Below, in pieces: positions 12,255 to 23,754 of a stretch of 64,000 nt of DNA; the stretch's first letter is position 1, and every line of letters starts with the position of its first letter. The notes below the pieces were generated by a model, which saw nothing but the letters and a program-made list of their open reading frames with translations, did no database searches and was not told the DNA's origin. Position numbers and translations under genes: made by a program. Origin of the DNA: Adiantum capillus-veneris (lineage: Eukaryota; Streptophyta; Polypodiopsida; Polypodiales; Pteridaceae); contig CM043956.1 of assembly GCA_014529385.2 (NCBI GenBank), forward strand, positions 64,860,620 through 64,924,619, written 5' to 3'.

Positions 12255-12828
12255 AGGTCCTGAGCTTAGGAGGATAAAAGTTGAAAAAATAGGCACAAGT
12301 TGTATTGAATTTTTAATTATGGTATATTGTGAAATGAGAATTTCCCTATCAATACAGGAAAATATCCGCCAAGCTTACCAAAAGTTTGTGATTTTCAACA
12401 TCATGTTCGAGGTTGCTTGCAACTCCAATAACTTTGTACTTTGCAAGAGCATCATGCAATTGTTAGATGTAATGTTTTCCCCTCCTCCTACATGGGGAAT
12501 CAGTTGGTTACAGTTTGGCAGAATTTTCTTGATTGATGCGGGACAAGTAGAAGGGTTGGCACTCAATCTGAAAAGACTCAAGTGGACAGAAACACTTCGG
12601 ACCATCGAAGTTTTCTTTTTCAGTGGGACTGAAGATCCAGATAAGATCATTATTAAAGATGGGATAGAAGTGTCATAAAATCAGTGGGTATATGATGAGG
12701 TAGCCAAAGTATTATACCCAGGTAGGATCAGGCCCATGAGGGTAGGCCCAAAGTTTAGGGGACCAAAAGATGTCATATTTTTTGATCCCCTGTCAGACCC
12801 ACCAGTGGTGAAGAGGATGTTGCTTTAG
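12255..12828 (+). pseudogene. conserved accessory ORF between PBS and gag, element A
   Basis: Open in one frame from just after the primer site to a TAG at 12826-12828, with one internal TAA at 12676. About 190 codons. Family not recognised. The part from ENIRQAYQKF onward aligns without large gaps to 40196-40690 of element C: QAYQKF..F.IMFE.AC.S, GI.W...G.I..IDA, L.LK.L.W.E.L..IEV..F.GT..PD, QWVY..A.KV, GRIRP, FFDPL. The internal stop falls where element C has CAG or CAA. Preserved protein similarity across two diverged families implies past selection. It has no signal peptide or membrane segment that I can see. It lies within the predicted gag intron. Confidence 0.65.
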
Positions 12829-13099
12829 AGAATTACACATTGTATATAGCATGAGTCCATCTTGTATATAGTATGAGTCCATCTTGTACATAGTATGAGT
12901 TCATCTTGTACATAGTACGAGTCCGTGTTGTATTAACCTTTCTATATACAATGGTTTTATGACATGCTTGTGTAGTTTAATTGAGATGGTGATAATGATT
13001 GTCAGATTTTTGTTTTCATTAGTATATAGATTAGAAAACTTGCATGACAAAACAAAAGTAGTGTAATCACTAAAAGATTTTCATTAATTACAAACCTAG

Positions 13100-13870
13100 G
13101 GAAATGCGAAAATTCTCTATACTCCCACCCAGGAATAGAAACTACTGTTAAAACAATTTCAACTCCCAAATTTCAAGGAAGAAGGAAACGACTTAGAACG
13201 TGATGCCGAAGCCTGGCTCGACGCCATGGATGATTATTTCTTGGCCGCAAGAACTCCTTCGGAAAATCATGCAATGTTAGGAATGTTTCGACTCACCGGA
13301 GATGCCAAACTCTAGTGAAAACAATACTGTAGAGATAACCCTTCCATTAGTCCCTCCTGGGAAAGAATGAAGCAAGAAGTGAAAGAAAGATATCTTCCTC
13401 CAACTCACCAAGCTATCAAAATGAATGAATTCTTCGCCGTCAAACAGTTAGGGCTTACTTTGGAAGAGTACTACACCAAATATGTGTCTTTACGACGTTA
13501 CACCCCACCAATGACTATGGAACAACAGATTGCTCGTTTCTGTCAGGGTCTAAACAAACCTTTACGTACCCGCTTGGAAGCTATGAGACCCATCTCTTTC
13601 AAGATGCTCTTCTAAGAGCTAAACCACTTGTAGCTGAAGGAAACCCCCCTGTCAGGAGCTATTACAACTACAATCACTTTAGAGGAAGAGCAAGGGGAAA
13701 TTATAACCAAGGAAACCAACAAAGGGCAGTGTCAGTTGCAGCCACTATAGAGAAGACTTTTCCAGACATCATATGCTATGGATGCAATGTAATGGGACAC
13801 TACAGGAGTCAATGCCCTGAGGGGAAAAATCCCCGAGTGCTACCGGAACCACTCCTCAGACTTAGATAGG
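13100..13870 (+). pseudogene. gag of element A
   Basis: Begins at the predicted acceptor ACAAACCTAG (13099). Early in-frame stops occur near 13130 and 13315, and there is a frame change near 13600. The blocks DAEAWLDAMDDYF, FRLTGDAKL and MNEFFAVKQLGLTLEEYY are retrotransposon Gag signatures, and RFCQGLN and TRLEAMRP follow. A zinc knuckle CYGCNVMGHYRSQC (CX2CX4HX4C) lies at about 13768-13810. A Gly/Arg-rich stretch (about 13880-13940) links to protease. It would form the particle shell and bind RNA, but is not functional here. Confidence 0.88.
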
Positions 13871-13949
13871 ACAAGGAAATAATCAAAGAGGTAGAAGAAA
13901 TAGAGGACGAGGTAGAGGAAGAGGTAGAGGAGCCAGAGCTTATGGTGTA

Positions 13950-14440
13950 GTAGAAGAGCCTACCTTGCTGGATGAGGAAGATGAAAGAGCTACTCTTTTT
14001 GCCGCCATTGATAACCCTGGAGCTCGGAAACGGTATGCTGTTATCCAAACCACTACAAATAGAGAAGGTGAAAAATTTGAACTACTTATAGATTGTGGCA
14101 GCACACACTATTTTCTTTCCCCTAAATGTTTAAGGAAACTTAAATTGAACCAATATCCCACCAAAAAATTAGTGGTAGAACTAGCAAATGGGAAAGAGGT
14201 TCTATCTCAATTTACAGCTGGGGAAGTTGAGTTTGAACTAGGGGGAACCCTGACTACGTCTTACTTTCGGACTCTACCCATATGAATCTATGATGGTATG
14301 CTAGGAATGGATTGGTTAATAAAAAATCAAGCCCAAATTCACTATGCTCAAGGGAAATGAACCTTCAAAAATCACTTAGGTGAAGAAACATTAGTACAAG
14401 GATTAAATGGGAAGCCTAAGGCTTATTTAGTTAAGGCTAG
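13950..14440 (+). pseudogene. aspartic protease of element A
   Basis: Open block 13965-14285 with LLIDCGSTHYF (catalytic D-C-G), LRKLKLNQYPTKKL and VELANGKEVLSQF, ending at a TGA (14283) just before the flap-side block IYDGMLGMDWL. The D-C-G form is also found in element C. The linker contains QGLNGKPKAYLVKASR, shared with element C. Confidence 0.85.
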
Positions 14441-14449
14441 TCGACTTCT

Positions 14450-15840
14450 GAAGGGGTTGCGTAAGGGGCAACAGATCTTTGTAGTAAAACTTAATAAGGC
14501 AGATGAATCAAGGGACAACACAACTCTCGAATGGCTTAAGGAATTTTCAGATATATTTTCGGAAGATCTCTCAAATTTACCTCCTCCAAGGAATATAGAC
14601 CACGAAATAGAAACCTTTCCAGGTAGTGAACCAATTTCAAAAAGACCCTACAAAATGTCCCTCCCTGAAGCTATTGAAAGAACAGCTTCGTCAGCTTATT
14701 GAACATGGATTCATATGACCAAGCATTTCACCTTGGGGAGCGTCTGTTCTATTCCAAAAAAAGAAGGATGGATATTTACGTCTCTGCATCGATTATAGGG
14801 GACTTAACCAGGTATCGATAAAGAATAAGTACCCTATACCTCACATCGATGAATTACTTGATAGATTACATGGAGCCAAGGTATTCACAAAAATTGATCG
14901 CAGATCAGGTTACCATCAAATTTGGATTAAGGAGGAAGATATTTACAAAACTGCTTTCAACACCCGTTATGGGCATTATGAGTTCATCGTGATGCCTTTT
15001 GGTCTTACGAATGCTCCAGCTACCTTTAACCGTCTCAAGCAGGATATATTCAGAGAATATCTGGATGATTTTGTGTTGGTGTTCTTCGACGATATCCTGG
15101 TATATTCCAAGGATGAAAAAGAGCATGAAGGCCATGTACGTAAATTACTTCATCTTTTACGCCAACATCAATTATATGCCAAGATGAGTAAATGTGTGTT
15201 TTTCACGTCCGAAGTTAGTTATCTTGGTTTTATAATAAACCCTGAAGGAATTTTAGTGGACCCGGCAAAGATTAAAGATATAATAGACTGGCCACAACCC
15301 AAAACGGTCAGTGAGATTCGAGAATTTTTGGGCATTACAGGATGGTATAGAATCTTTGTCAAAGATTATGTAGTTATCGTTGCACCCTTGACACAGCTAC
15401 TTAAAAAGACAACCAAACTTACATGGGGAAAAGAAAAGGAGGATTTTTTCCTCAAACTAAAACAAAATCTCACATCAGCCCCTATACTCAAACTTCCTGA
15501 CTTCACTCAAGAGTTTGAAGTAGTAACAGATGCCAGCGGTCTTGCTATAGGAGGAGTCTTAAACCAAGAAGGTAGACCAATCGCCTTTACTTCTTGAAAA
15601 TTAAGAATCCATGAGCTGAATTATCCAACATGATCTGGAACTCCTAGCTGTCATCCATGCTCTAAAAATCTGGAGGCACTATCTTCTAGGGGGGAAGTTC
15701 CAGTTAATCACCGATCATCAGAGTTTAAAATGGATTTTCTCACAAGCAACACCTCAACATGAGGCAGAGAAGATGGATAGAACTCTTATAGGAATATGAC
15801 TTTGAAATAAATTATAAACAAGGGAAACAGAATGTGGTTG
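14450..15840 (+). pseudogene. reverse transcriptase and RNase H of element A
   Basis: The RT blocks are [20 protein letters not shown] (about 14757-14815), [29 protein letters not shown] (14992) and the catalytic [11 protein letters not shown] (about 15080-15112). A thumb/connection region with [15 protein letters not shown] follows, then RNase H from [16 protein letters not shown] with a frame change near 15600. These enzymes copy the genomic RNA to DNA and remove RNA from the hybrid. Stops near 14716, 14699 and 15597 disable it. Confidence 0.9.
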
Positions 15841-17314
15841 TTGACGCTCTTAGCCGTAAGGTTTTTCTTGGGGCTATTTCCACAGTCGACAATCCAATCC
15901 TAAACAAGGTTAAGGAAGCTTCCCTGGAAGATAAGGAATATCAAAAACTTCTACGGGTTATCAATCAACAGGACCTAAAAGAGAAAGAGAAAGACAGAAT
16001 CAAGGATTATTCACTTGAGGATGGGCTTCTCTATTATAAGTATCGGCTTTACATTCCTAAGAATCTAACATTAAAGGAGTTAATCCTTTATGAAGGACAC
16101 AACACTCCAGTTTTCGGCCACCCTAGTTATGCAAAGACCCTTAATGCCATAAAGAAAAGCTACTTCTGGCCAGGAATGAAAGGAGATATACGTCGCTACA
16201 TCAGACAATGTCTTTCCTGTCAAAGGATTAAGGCTGAACGAATATTGATGCCTGGGAAACTTCAACCTCTGGACATTCCTCAAATGAAGTGGGAACTCAT
16301 TAGCATGGACTTTGTAACAGGCCTTCCCACTGTTCAAGGGGGTTACGACTCCATTATGGTGGTAGTGGATATGCTGACTAAAGTATCCCATTACACTGCG
16401 TCAGACATAAGCCGTCTCTTTATCAAAGAGATCTTCAGATTACATGGACTTCCTAATAGAATAGTCAACAGGGATGCAAAATTCCCTTCACAATTCTGGA
16501 AATCTTTATTTGAATCCTTAGGTACTCAGCTATGTTTCAGTACATCCTATCACCCTCAGATAGACGGCCAGACAGAAAGAGTGAATCAAGTTATTGAAGA
16601 CATCCTTAGAGCCTACTGTAGTAGAGAACCATGGAAATGGATCCAATTTCTTCCTCTGGTGGAATTCGCCTATAACTCATCCTTTCATAAAAGCATTGGG
16701 ATATCACCATTTAACGCTCTTTATGGGCATGAATGTATATCACCCCTAAACTTTTCTGACCCTACTACAAGAGTAGAAGCTTCAAAGCAAATGTTGGAGG
16801 AGATGGATGCCCAAACCAAAGCCATAAGACAAGACATTCAGGCAGCCAAAGATCGCCAAAAACAATATGCTGATAAAAAACGGTCTGATCGAGTTTTCAA
16901 ACAAGGGGATAAAGTATTCCTAAGGGTACGGCAAAAAAGAAGCACGTTATCCTTGAGAAAATACAAAAAACTAAGCCCTAAATATTGTGGACCTTATGAA
17001 GTGATTAAAGTAATCAGTGATCAAGCTTACAAACTAGAATTTCCTGAGCACCTCAAGGTCCATAATGTATTCCATATCAGTCTTCTAAAACCCTACATCT
17101 CAAATCCAACTCACACTCTAGATGACGAACAGATTGTGATGCAGAAGCAGGGAATTCTTGAACTCCAACCAAATTTTATTCTCGACACAGAAAAAGGAGT
17201 CTAAGAAACAGATTTATTAGAGAACATTTAGTAAAATGGAAGGACTATCCCACTGAAGACGCCACGTGGGAGGATGAAGTATCACTTCGCAAAGATTTTC
17301 CCAATTTCGGTTGA
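15834..17314 (+). pseudogene. integrase with chromodomain-like C-terminus, element A
   Basis: A long open stretch of 456 codons. It has the zinc-binding HHCC domain (GHPSYAKTL…QCLSCQ), the catalytic core with SMDFVTGLP (first Asp), NRDAKF (second Asp region) and QTERVNQVIED (Glu), and the C-terminal GDKVFLRV and FHISLLKPY blocks. About eight residues present in element C between the first and second Asp (KVAH…TASD) are missing. A one-base change near 17190 shifts the frame. The shifted frame continues with a chromodomain-like REHLVKWKDYPTEDATWED and stops at 17312-17314. Confidence 0.88.
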
Positions 17315-17336
17315 GATGAGGACATCTCAATTCCTT

Positions 17337-17349
17337 AAGTTGGGGTGAT
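17337..17349 (+). other. polypurine tract, element A
   Basis: AAGTTGGGGTGAT directly abuts the 3' LTR. Element C has AAGTTGGGGAGAT at the same place. This is where plus-strand DNA synthesis would start. Confidence 0.8.
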
Positions 17350-19886
17350 TGTATGGTTTCCACTTTCCGAAACCTTAAAAATTGTACAAAGCTTGTAAAA
17401 TTAACTTGAAAACCACTGTTGAAGGATTCAGTCATGGCTGATATTGGTATTTTTAGAATCATAAGCAGAGCTTTACTATGGTTAGTAATTTTCAGAATCA
17501 GAATCCGATAAAAACTGAAAAAGTTACAGGTCCTGGAAGTTTACAATAGAAATTCAATTAGTTAATAAAAATTGGATGGTTTCAATAATAATTATTAACA
17601 AAGACTTTCTTATCCTAAGGTTCTAGAATTAATTGATATTCCAATTTTTGTCATTAGAAACCAACAAAATCAACCAAAATCGATTATGGAAGATATGGGG
17701 GCAGTGTGGAGCTAGGGGTAACCTGCCAGAGACTAATTTAGTAGTAGTTGGCGCCATCTTCAAGCTGGGGACTTGCTTGGGGTATCAAAACATGCCAGGA
17801 ACTGCCCGGGGCCCAGAAAAACTATAAAAAGACCCCCTTCCCTTCATAAAAATTTAGACTCGGAGCCTTGACACACTCTCTCTCATCTAGAGAGACCACT
17901 ACACAGAAATCACTAGAGATTAAGCTTTAGTTGATTAACTTAAACCATAATTAGCCTGATCCTTCTTAATTAGCAATGCTAGATTAATCTATTTTCTTAA
18001 TAAATTAAAGATTAGGCCTATGGATATTTATGAATCCTCTCTTAATTAAATATTCTCTACTGATTATTGTAATTAAGCTTGGGAATATTAAGCTAATTAA
18101 TTATCCTATTATATTAGGACTGAAATTATCCAAATTAACCATAAATTAATGGGAAATATATTAATTAAGTTTAGATTAAGTTGAGGTAATTATCAAAGCT
18201 GGATTAGACAATCATTAAGCTAGAAAAATTATCTTATCATTTTTTGAGTAGTTTTCATAATTAATTAGGCAGAATTAAACTATTTTTTTGAGAAGATTAA
18301 AGGAGAAAATAATGAAATTGATTCAAAATGTTTTGAGTTATTTATCAGAGGCTAATTACATATTAGGGAACCCTTGATAATTATATCAAGATCAAATAAT
18401 TAATTTACCTAATTATTTTAGCAGAATTACTCTATTTTTAGGACAAATTAAAAGGGGGAAATTAGTAAATGGATTCTAATTTCTTTGAGTTATTTATCAG
18501 AGGTTAACTACATGTTAGGAAACCTATTAGAGTTTAGTATCAGAGGCTAATTTCACCTTAGGGAACCCGTGATAATTATTTTACCATCAGATAATTAGTT
18601 TACCTAATTATCCTAGTAAAAGTAACAATATTTTTAGGGGAAAATAAAAGCGGAAATATAGTAAATTAATCCAAAAACCTTTGATATAAATAACAAAGGT
18701 AGAACACGCCTTCAGAAATCCATGCTAAATACCTTAACCTCAGATAAATAGTTTAGGTATTTATCTTCAATAAAAGTAATCTATTTTACGTATAAAATAG
18801 AGAAAGGAAATTAGTAAATGAATTTATCTAATTACCAAATAAATATCTGAGGTCCAAAATCACTATTGAAGGGTGGAAAAATTACCTCAGCATAAATGGA
18901 TGGTATAATAAATTACTATCAAATTTATGAAAATTCCTAAAGATAGAACATATTCAATTACAATTTAGGGTGAGTAATCCACTCGCCGATAGAAATTTAT
19001 GATTTACTAAGGCTAAAAATAGAATATAGACTAAGAATAAACCTAGTTAAAGATCTTTTCAAATTAAATGGTAATTATGGAAAATTACTTATAGCATAAA
19101 TAAGTTACAAGAGGAATATCTCAGTAAATGACTATCAAGGATACCTACTTACTCCAAAAGTCCTTATTTTTGGGTTTAAGAAAAAAAAGAAAAAAGAAGA
19201 TTATTCAATTAAAATTCTAATGGACTAAGTCTTTTTATAAAGCTGTCAACATGGCTCCAAAGAGAACCAGGGAAAATCCTCTTACCGAGGAAGAGGATGT
19301 TAGCAACAAAAGAAACAAGGCCACTAATGACCATGAGGCTGGGCCTAGCCATAGGCCAACGGAGGAAAGTCTACGGGCTCCCGCCCCACAGCACATGGAC
19401 GAGCAGTCCCAGGTTGATTTCTATTTTGTTCACTTAAAATCTTTTAAAGTTCATTTTTAAGTTAACATTGCATACGTAAGGTTAGGAATGATAAACTGGC
19501 TGTAAATGGAAGGTAACTTCCACGAAACCATGAGTAATGATCGTAAATAGGAAAGAAATGATTGGGTTATGACTGATTGACCTATGAAAGAAATGTTTGA
19601 CCATCCTTTAGACAGCTTCTCTCAAGACACCTCTGATTAAACAACACAAAAATCATGTGTGAGTGCGGGGTGGTAAGTGGGGATTGACTAAGGTTGTCAA
19701 TAATGGACAGGTGGACCTGATTAGTCAGGTAACTATCCATTTCCCTGCGCTAAAATGTTTAGAAACTTCTTCACTTGGAAGAGGAATCCACCAACGGCTG
19801 TGCCCTCACATATGTTAGGGGTTGGGTAAGGAACCATAATCTAAATGATGATGTTATAGGGCCGGAATTTTTTTTTATGGTCCCGT
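17350..19886 (+). repeat. 3' LTR of element A (truncated and shortened)
   Basis: Matches the 5' LTR from TGTATGGTTTCC, with a TATA box near 17820 and the ATG exon at 19251. It carries fewer 150-bp units, lacks the 462-bp segment, and ends in GGTCCCGT where the 5' LTR continues another 176 bp. Confidence 0.85.
19251..19412 (+). CDS. 3' LTR copy of the LTR-encoded gag exon
   Basis: Same 54 codons as 10943-11104, starting MAPKRTRENP, with donor CAG/GTTGAT. Only a few residues differ, and no stop or indel interrupts it, although the surrounding LTR carries many indels. In the 3' LTR it would not lead into gag. Confidence 0.5.
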
Positions 19887-20330
19887 GCTACTGTGATGGA
19901 GACAATGTCAGGCATAACTCCTGCACAGATCATGGTAGATCTTACATGTGAAGAACTTCCACTTTTGCCGGAATTGTATGCATTCAGTCTCAACAATAGA
20001 AAGGTGCTTACTAAATGGATGAATTTTGATTGTCTTTAATACATTAAAAGAGAATCTAAATTTTTCTTCTTTTCAAATTCCAAGACGCAAGGAGAAAACA
20101 ACATTGTGCAAGGAGTCACTCAAAAATACACTTCACTTAATTGCTTCCACCGGAAGCTAGGTCACATACCTTGTGCACGCAATGAGCTTTGATCCCATGC
20201 AAACCATGATGTACTCTTCAAAATGACTAATACATCTCGACATTTTGTGGCGATCAAACAATGTTTAAAAAATGTACACTTTTCATTGTCTCAAAACTTT
20301 ACAAATTGTGTTGTTTGTGTCAAGATTTAT
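19887..20330. other. no gene recognised
   Basis: Starts at the broken end of the element A LTR. A stretch near 19900-20110 (CAGATCATGGTAGATCTTAC…) looks weakly coding but I cannot assign it. Confidence 0.4.
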
Positions 20331-20840
20331 ACAAGTTATTGCTCCCTTTCCTTGCTACTGTCCTCTCCCCCAGTTTGTGCCACTGGTCCCCTGTCCTCTC
20401 CCCTAGTTGTTGCCATTGGTCCTCTGTCCTCTCTCGCGGTTGCTACCACCGCTCCCCTGCCCTCTGCTCCGGTTGCTGCTACTTCTGCCTCTGGGGACGC
20501 TGCTCTTGGGCATCCTTTTACATCGTTCGAAATCATAGGCCTCTTCCATGGCTTCCCATGCATCTTGCACCTGTGAATCTTCCCTCTGTTCTTGCTCTTG
20601 CCGTCGACGTGTAGCCTATTCCTCTACTTATGCGGCGTTTGCATAATATTGATTTATTGCTTCTTGCATATTTCGAACGTCTTCTTGAGTCTGATTGTAG
20701 CGCTGCATCATTTCGTTAACACGAGCCTGTTCGAACTCCTCAGATCTTGCCCCTTCCTCTCTTGTACGTTTTTTTACCAAGATTATAATATGCTGGATGG
20801 CCATTACAAAAAAATGTTGCACATCGTTGGGGGTGTAGTA
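20330..20840 (-). pseudogene. unrecognised protein with Arg/Gly/Asn repeat tail
   Basis: Frame ending at 20822 reads a helical segment rich in Glu, Gln and Arg (EEFEQARVNEMMQRYNQTQE, then MQEAINQYYA). After two stops it continues DAWEAMEEAYDFERCKR and a repeat tail of RGQGSGGSN-type units. The tail corresponds to a minisatellite of about 33 bp at 20368-20500. The composition resembles the C-terminus of some plant retroelement Gag or transposon-associated proteins, but no diagnostic motif is present. Stops show it is not intact. Confidence 0.4.
20368..20500. repeat. minisatellite, about 33-bp units
   Basis: Four imperfect units built on CCTGTCCTCTCCCCTAGTTG / TTGCCATTGGTC. They encode the RG-rich repeats on the minus strand. 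Confidence 0.7.
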
Positions 20841-20849
20841 ATGTAATTG

Positions 20850-21570
20850 AAGCTCCTATAGAAGCGTGATAATAGAAAAGTAAGTAAAGATGTTGCTTCT
20901 TTCAATACAAACACTGCAGCAAACAATGAAATAGCACGATTACTTATGTTCGGTACATCCAAAATTTGAATGAGGAGAAATAAGGAATTCAAACAAGTTC
21001 GCTAGCCACAACTATAGTCATCAACCTGTGTGGGAATAGTTACCCGTTCGTGCCGGATGGTATTCCCTAGATCATGTTCTAACAAAACATGTTCTACACA
21101 GCATACAAGTTTTTTTGCGGCACTACATACATAACCACCTGAGTCCGCAACACATTACAAAGAGACACTACTTCCAAATGTACCCAGATGTGCCTTACAT
21201 TTTTACACGACCATGAAACACCCTGATTTGCCCGGAGTTTGCTTAGTAAACAATCTTCTCTTCAATGTCAAATAACAACAGATTCCAATGATCACTACAC
21301 CAAAACCATCAAAGATGAGGAGAAAGATCCTAAATGCAACATGGTTTTTACAAGGCAAGAAAAAACTCACGATTGATTGTATGCAGTGACCAGAAAGCAC
21401 GCTAGATCAAAATTGACTCAACCAGCCTATCAAAGCCAAAAAGGAAACTTTGGTATTCTACAACATAGGCAATATTAGCAGATCTATTACGTATATATTT
21501 TTTTGAACCTCAGGGGGTAGAAGCGAGACACCGTGCGTAGCATGAATCAATGGAAGAGACTAGACTTAAG
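20850..21570. other. no gene recognised
   Basis: AT-rich, with only short shadows of open frames and no repeat ends identified. Confidence 0.4.
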
Positions 21571-21574
21571 ATAT

Positions 21575-21880
21575 TTCAGCGGGCTATCACTGCCACAAAC
21601 CCATGAGTCAATACCGAGCAACTAGGGCAGCTATCGAATTCCATAAGCCATTGACTCTCTTGGTATTGACCCATGTCTTAGCGGTAGTGAGCCATCTAAT
21701 GAACCAACCGTTACTTATAAAGAAAACCTAGATGACTACCGCGAAGACATGGGTCCATACCGAGTGAGTAGTATCCCTATCCAACTCCATAAGCCACTGA
21801 ATCGCTTGGTATTGATCCATGTCTTGGTAGTGAGCCATTTCATGAACCAACCGTGACTTTTAAAGAGCATGAGAATTACC
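21575..21880. repeat. palindromic tandem repeat, locus 1
   Basis: Two units, each an imperfect hairpin. Unit 1 arms lie at about 21584-21627 and 21650-21693. Unit 2 arms lie at about 21733-21775 and 21795-21837. Arms contain ACATGGGTCAATACC or its complement TTGGTATTGACCCATGT, followed by GCGGTAGTGAG. Arm length is 33-40 bp with several mismatches. The period is about 147 bp. Confidence 0.7.
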
Positions 21881-22553
21881 ACAAAGCAATGTTGACGACC
21901 CCGTCCATTGCGTTGGGATTGGTGAAACTGCGCATGCACAGGAAGTCTTGTTGATTAAGGTTGAAAATGCAGGCCTCCTCTGACCTTCTAGGCAGCAGTA
22001 TATGTGCATGCAGAGGTGCTCCGTTGAGCAGAACTTGCAACTCCTCTTTGTTCTCTTCGTTGATTTGCTCTAAAATAATCGACTCATCTGATAAAGTCTC
22101 CTCGTTGGATGGCCCTTGTGAAGCAGAGCCTCGCCCTTGCCTTTCTTGAGCTTTATCTGTGGGCACAGGGTCCTCCCTAATAGGCACAGGCTCTGGATCC
22201 TCCATGCCTTGCTCATTTTCCTTCAATATTGGTTCCTCCATAAATGCCTCAGGGTCCACCCTAGCCTGCTACTCATGCCCCTCATTAGCCCCTACTGGCT
22301 CCGGATCCTCTATGACTTGCTCATTTTGGGGTCTAGCTGGCTCCTCCATAACTGTCTCTATTTCTTCCATGACTGCCTCGGGGTCCACCCTGGCTTTCTC
22401 ATGCTCCTCTGCGGCTAGCTCAGCCTGCCCATCTGTGTCATTTCTCTTGACCCGTGATTGTGTCCTTCTGGTGTTTAATTCAACCATCGACAGCTTTGTC
22501 TGTTGTGCACGAGGATGGAGAGGGGAGATGTTAAGAATATCCATTGTTCTCAT
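21876..22553 (-). pseudogene. acidic repeat protein relic
   Basis: One frame of about 225 codons with one TAG (22269-22271). The product is very rich in Glu and Pro and contains two repeats: RVDPEAVMEE…EQVIEDPEPV and RVDPEAFMEE…EQGMEDPEPV. It ends FTNPNAMDGVVNIALW-stop. There is no catalytic motif. It ends 12 bp from the gypsy integrase fragment at 22565, so it may have been joined to it by rearrangement. Function unknown. Confidence 0.4.
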
Positions 22554-22564
22554 ATCTCGGATAG

Positions 22565-23754
22565 GTACTGGCTGAAGCAGTCCATTGTAGCGGAAGTGCA
22601 GCCTCCCAAGAGTGTCAAAATCCTACGGCATGATAGTAACCCAAATTCACCATGGGAGAGTATATCCATGGATTTCATCTTTGGATTACCCAAGTCTATC
22701 CATGGGGATACAGGAATATAGACAATATTTTTGATAGGTTTAGCAAGCAAACACATTTTATTCCTGTCAAAAAGACTATTAAGGCACATCAAATGGCAAC
22801 TCTCTTCATATCTCATATTTTCAAGCACCATGGATTACCCAAATCCATCGTGTTAGATAGAGATCCTAGAATGACCAGTATTTTCTGGAAAGGTCTCTTT
22901 GAAAATCTAGGAACAAGATTGAATTTCTCTTCGGCCTATCACCCACAAATGGATGGCCAAAGTGAGATAGCCAATCTTACGATACTCGATCTACTCAAGA
23001 CATATGCTACTGAAGTAGATCAACGCTCACAATGGAAAAAGTACTTACCTCTTGTAGAGTATGCCTACAATAATATTGTACATACTTCTATAGGAAAAGC
23101 ACCTTTTGAGATCATTGAGGGAAGACCTAAAAGTCCATTGCTACTCAAAGTGCATGGGAAGATCTTCGCCACCGATGAGCATAGCCGTGACCTACAAGAA
23201 TCTTTTCAAAAGATTAAGGAGGCTATATACATCTCTCAACAAAGGCAAAAAGTTGCTGCTGATAAGCACAGAAGAGCCTTAATGTTCAAAGAAAATGATT
23301 GGGTCTTACTCAGGTTTCCTGAGGCTCGATTAAGGCAAACGACGGGCAAAAATCCAACGGGCCATCAAAAGTATTATGCTAAACTAGCAAAAAGATACTG
23401 TGGTCCTTTCCAAATCTTGAAGCCCATCAATGAGATGGCTTATCAACTCAAGTTGACCAACCATTGGATCATACACAATGCCTTTCATGTAAGCCTACTT
23501 AAGCCCTACATAGGAGAGCCACCAAAACTGAACCAATTATTGAAGACCCTCCCGAAGTTGAAGACCAAGAAGAGGTGCTACAACCCGAAGCTGTTCTTCG
23601 GCATGAAGACAAGGTACTATGACATGGTAAGATTATCCAACGGTATCTTATTAAGTTCAAAAATTATCTTTTTGAAGATGCTAGATGGATGCAAGGAATA
23701 CAGCTTAAGGATAGTATGAACCTTGTCAATGCTTACAATGCTACAATAGAGTAA
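22565..23754 (+). pseudogene. integrase and C-terminal domain of a family B gypsy element
   Basis: Starts abruptly inside the integrase zinc-binding region (YWLKQSIVAEVQPPK), so the 5' part of the element is missing here. A frame change near 22715 leads into IFDRFSKQTHFIPVKKTIKA, HIFKHHGLPKSIVLDRDPRM, SSAYHPQMDGQSE (catalytic-core blocks), then LPLVEYAYN and FHVSLLKPYIGEPP. A second frame change near 23530 restores the tail EDKVLRHGKIIQRYLIKFKN, which is chromodomain-like and ends at 23752-23754. Family role: cDNA insertion. The same family is present on the minus strand at 59880-63992. Confidence 0.88.

Larger units (their letters stand above)
7844..19886 (+). mobile_element. Ty3/gypsy element A (chromodomain type), 3' end truncated
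   Basis: The 5' LTR begins TGTAAGGTTTCC at 7844 and ends near 12229, before a tRNA-Met primer site. The 3' LTR begins TGTATGGTTTCC at 17350. Between them lie an accessory ORF, gag, protease, RT, RNase H, integrase and a chromodomain-like end, then a purine tract (17337-17349). The 3' LTR stops at about 19886, lacking the last 176 bp of the 5' copy, so no target-site duplication can be tested. Frameshifts and stops throughout show an old, dead copy related to element C. Confidence 0.92.

Noticed and set aside
20223-20614. Two overlapping 117-codon plus-strand frames
   Set aside because: They are shadows of the minus-strand RG-repeat coding relic and its minisatellite. Composition is low-complexity Leu/Ser/Pro.
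22137-22575. Plus-strand frames of 93 and 138 codons
   Set aside because: They are antisense shadows of the acidic repeat frame at 21876-22553.
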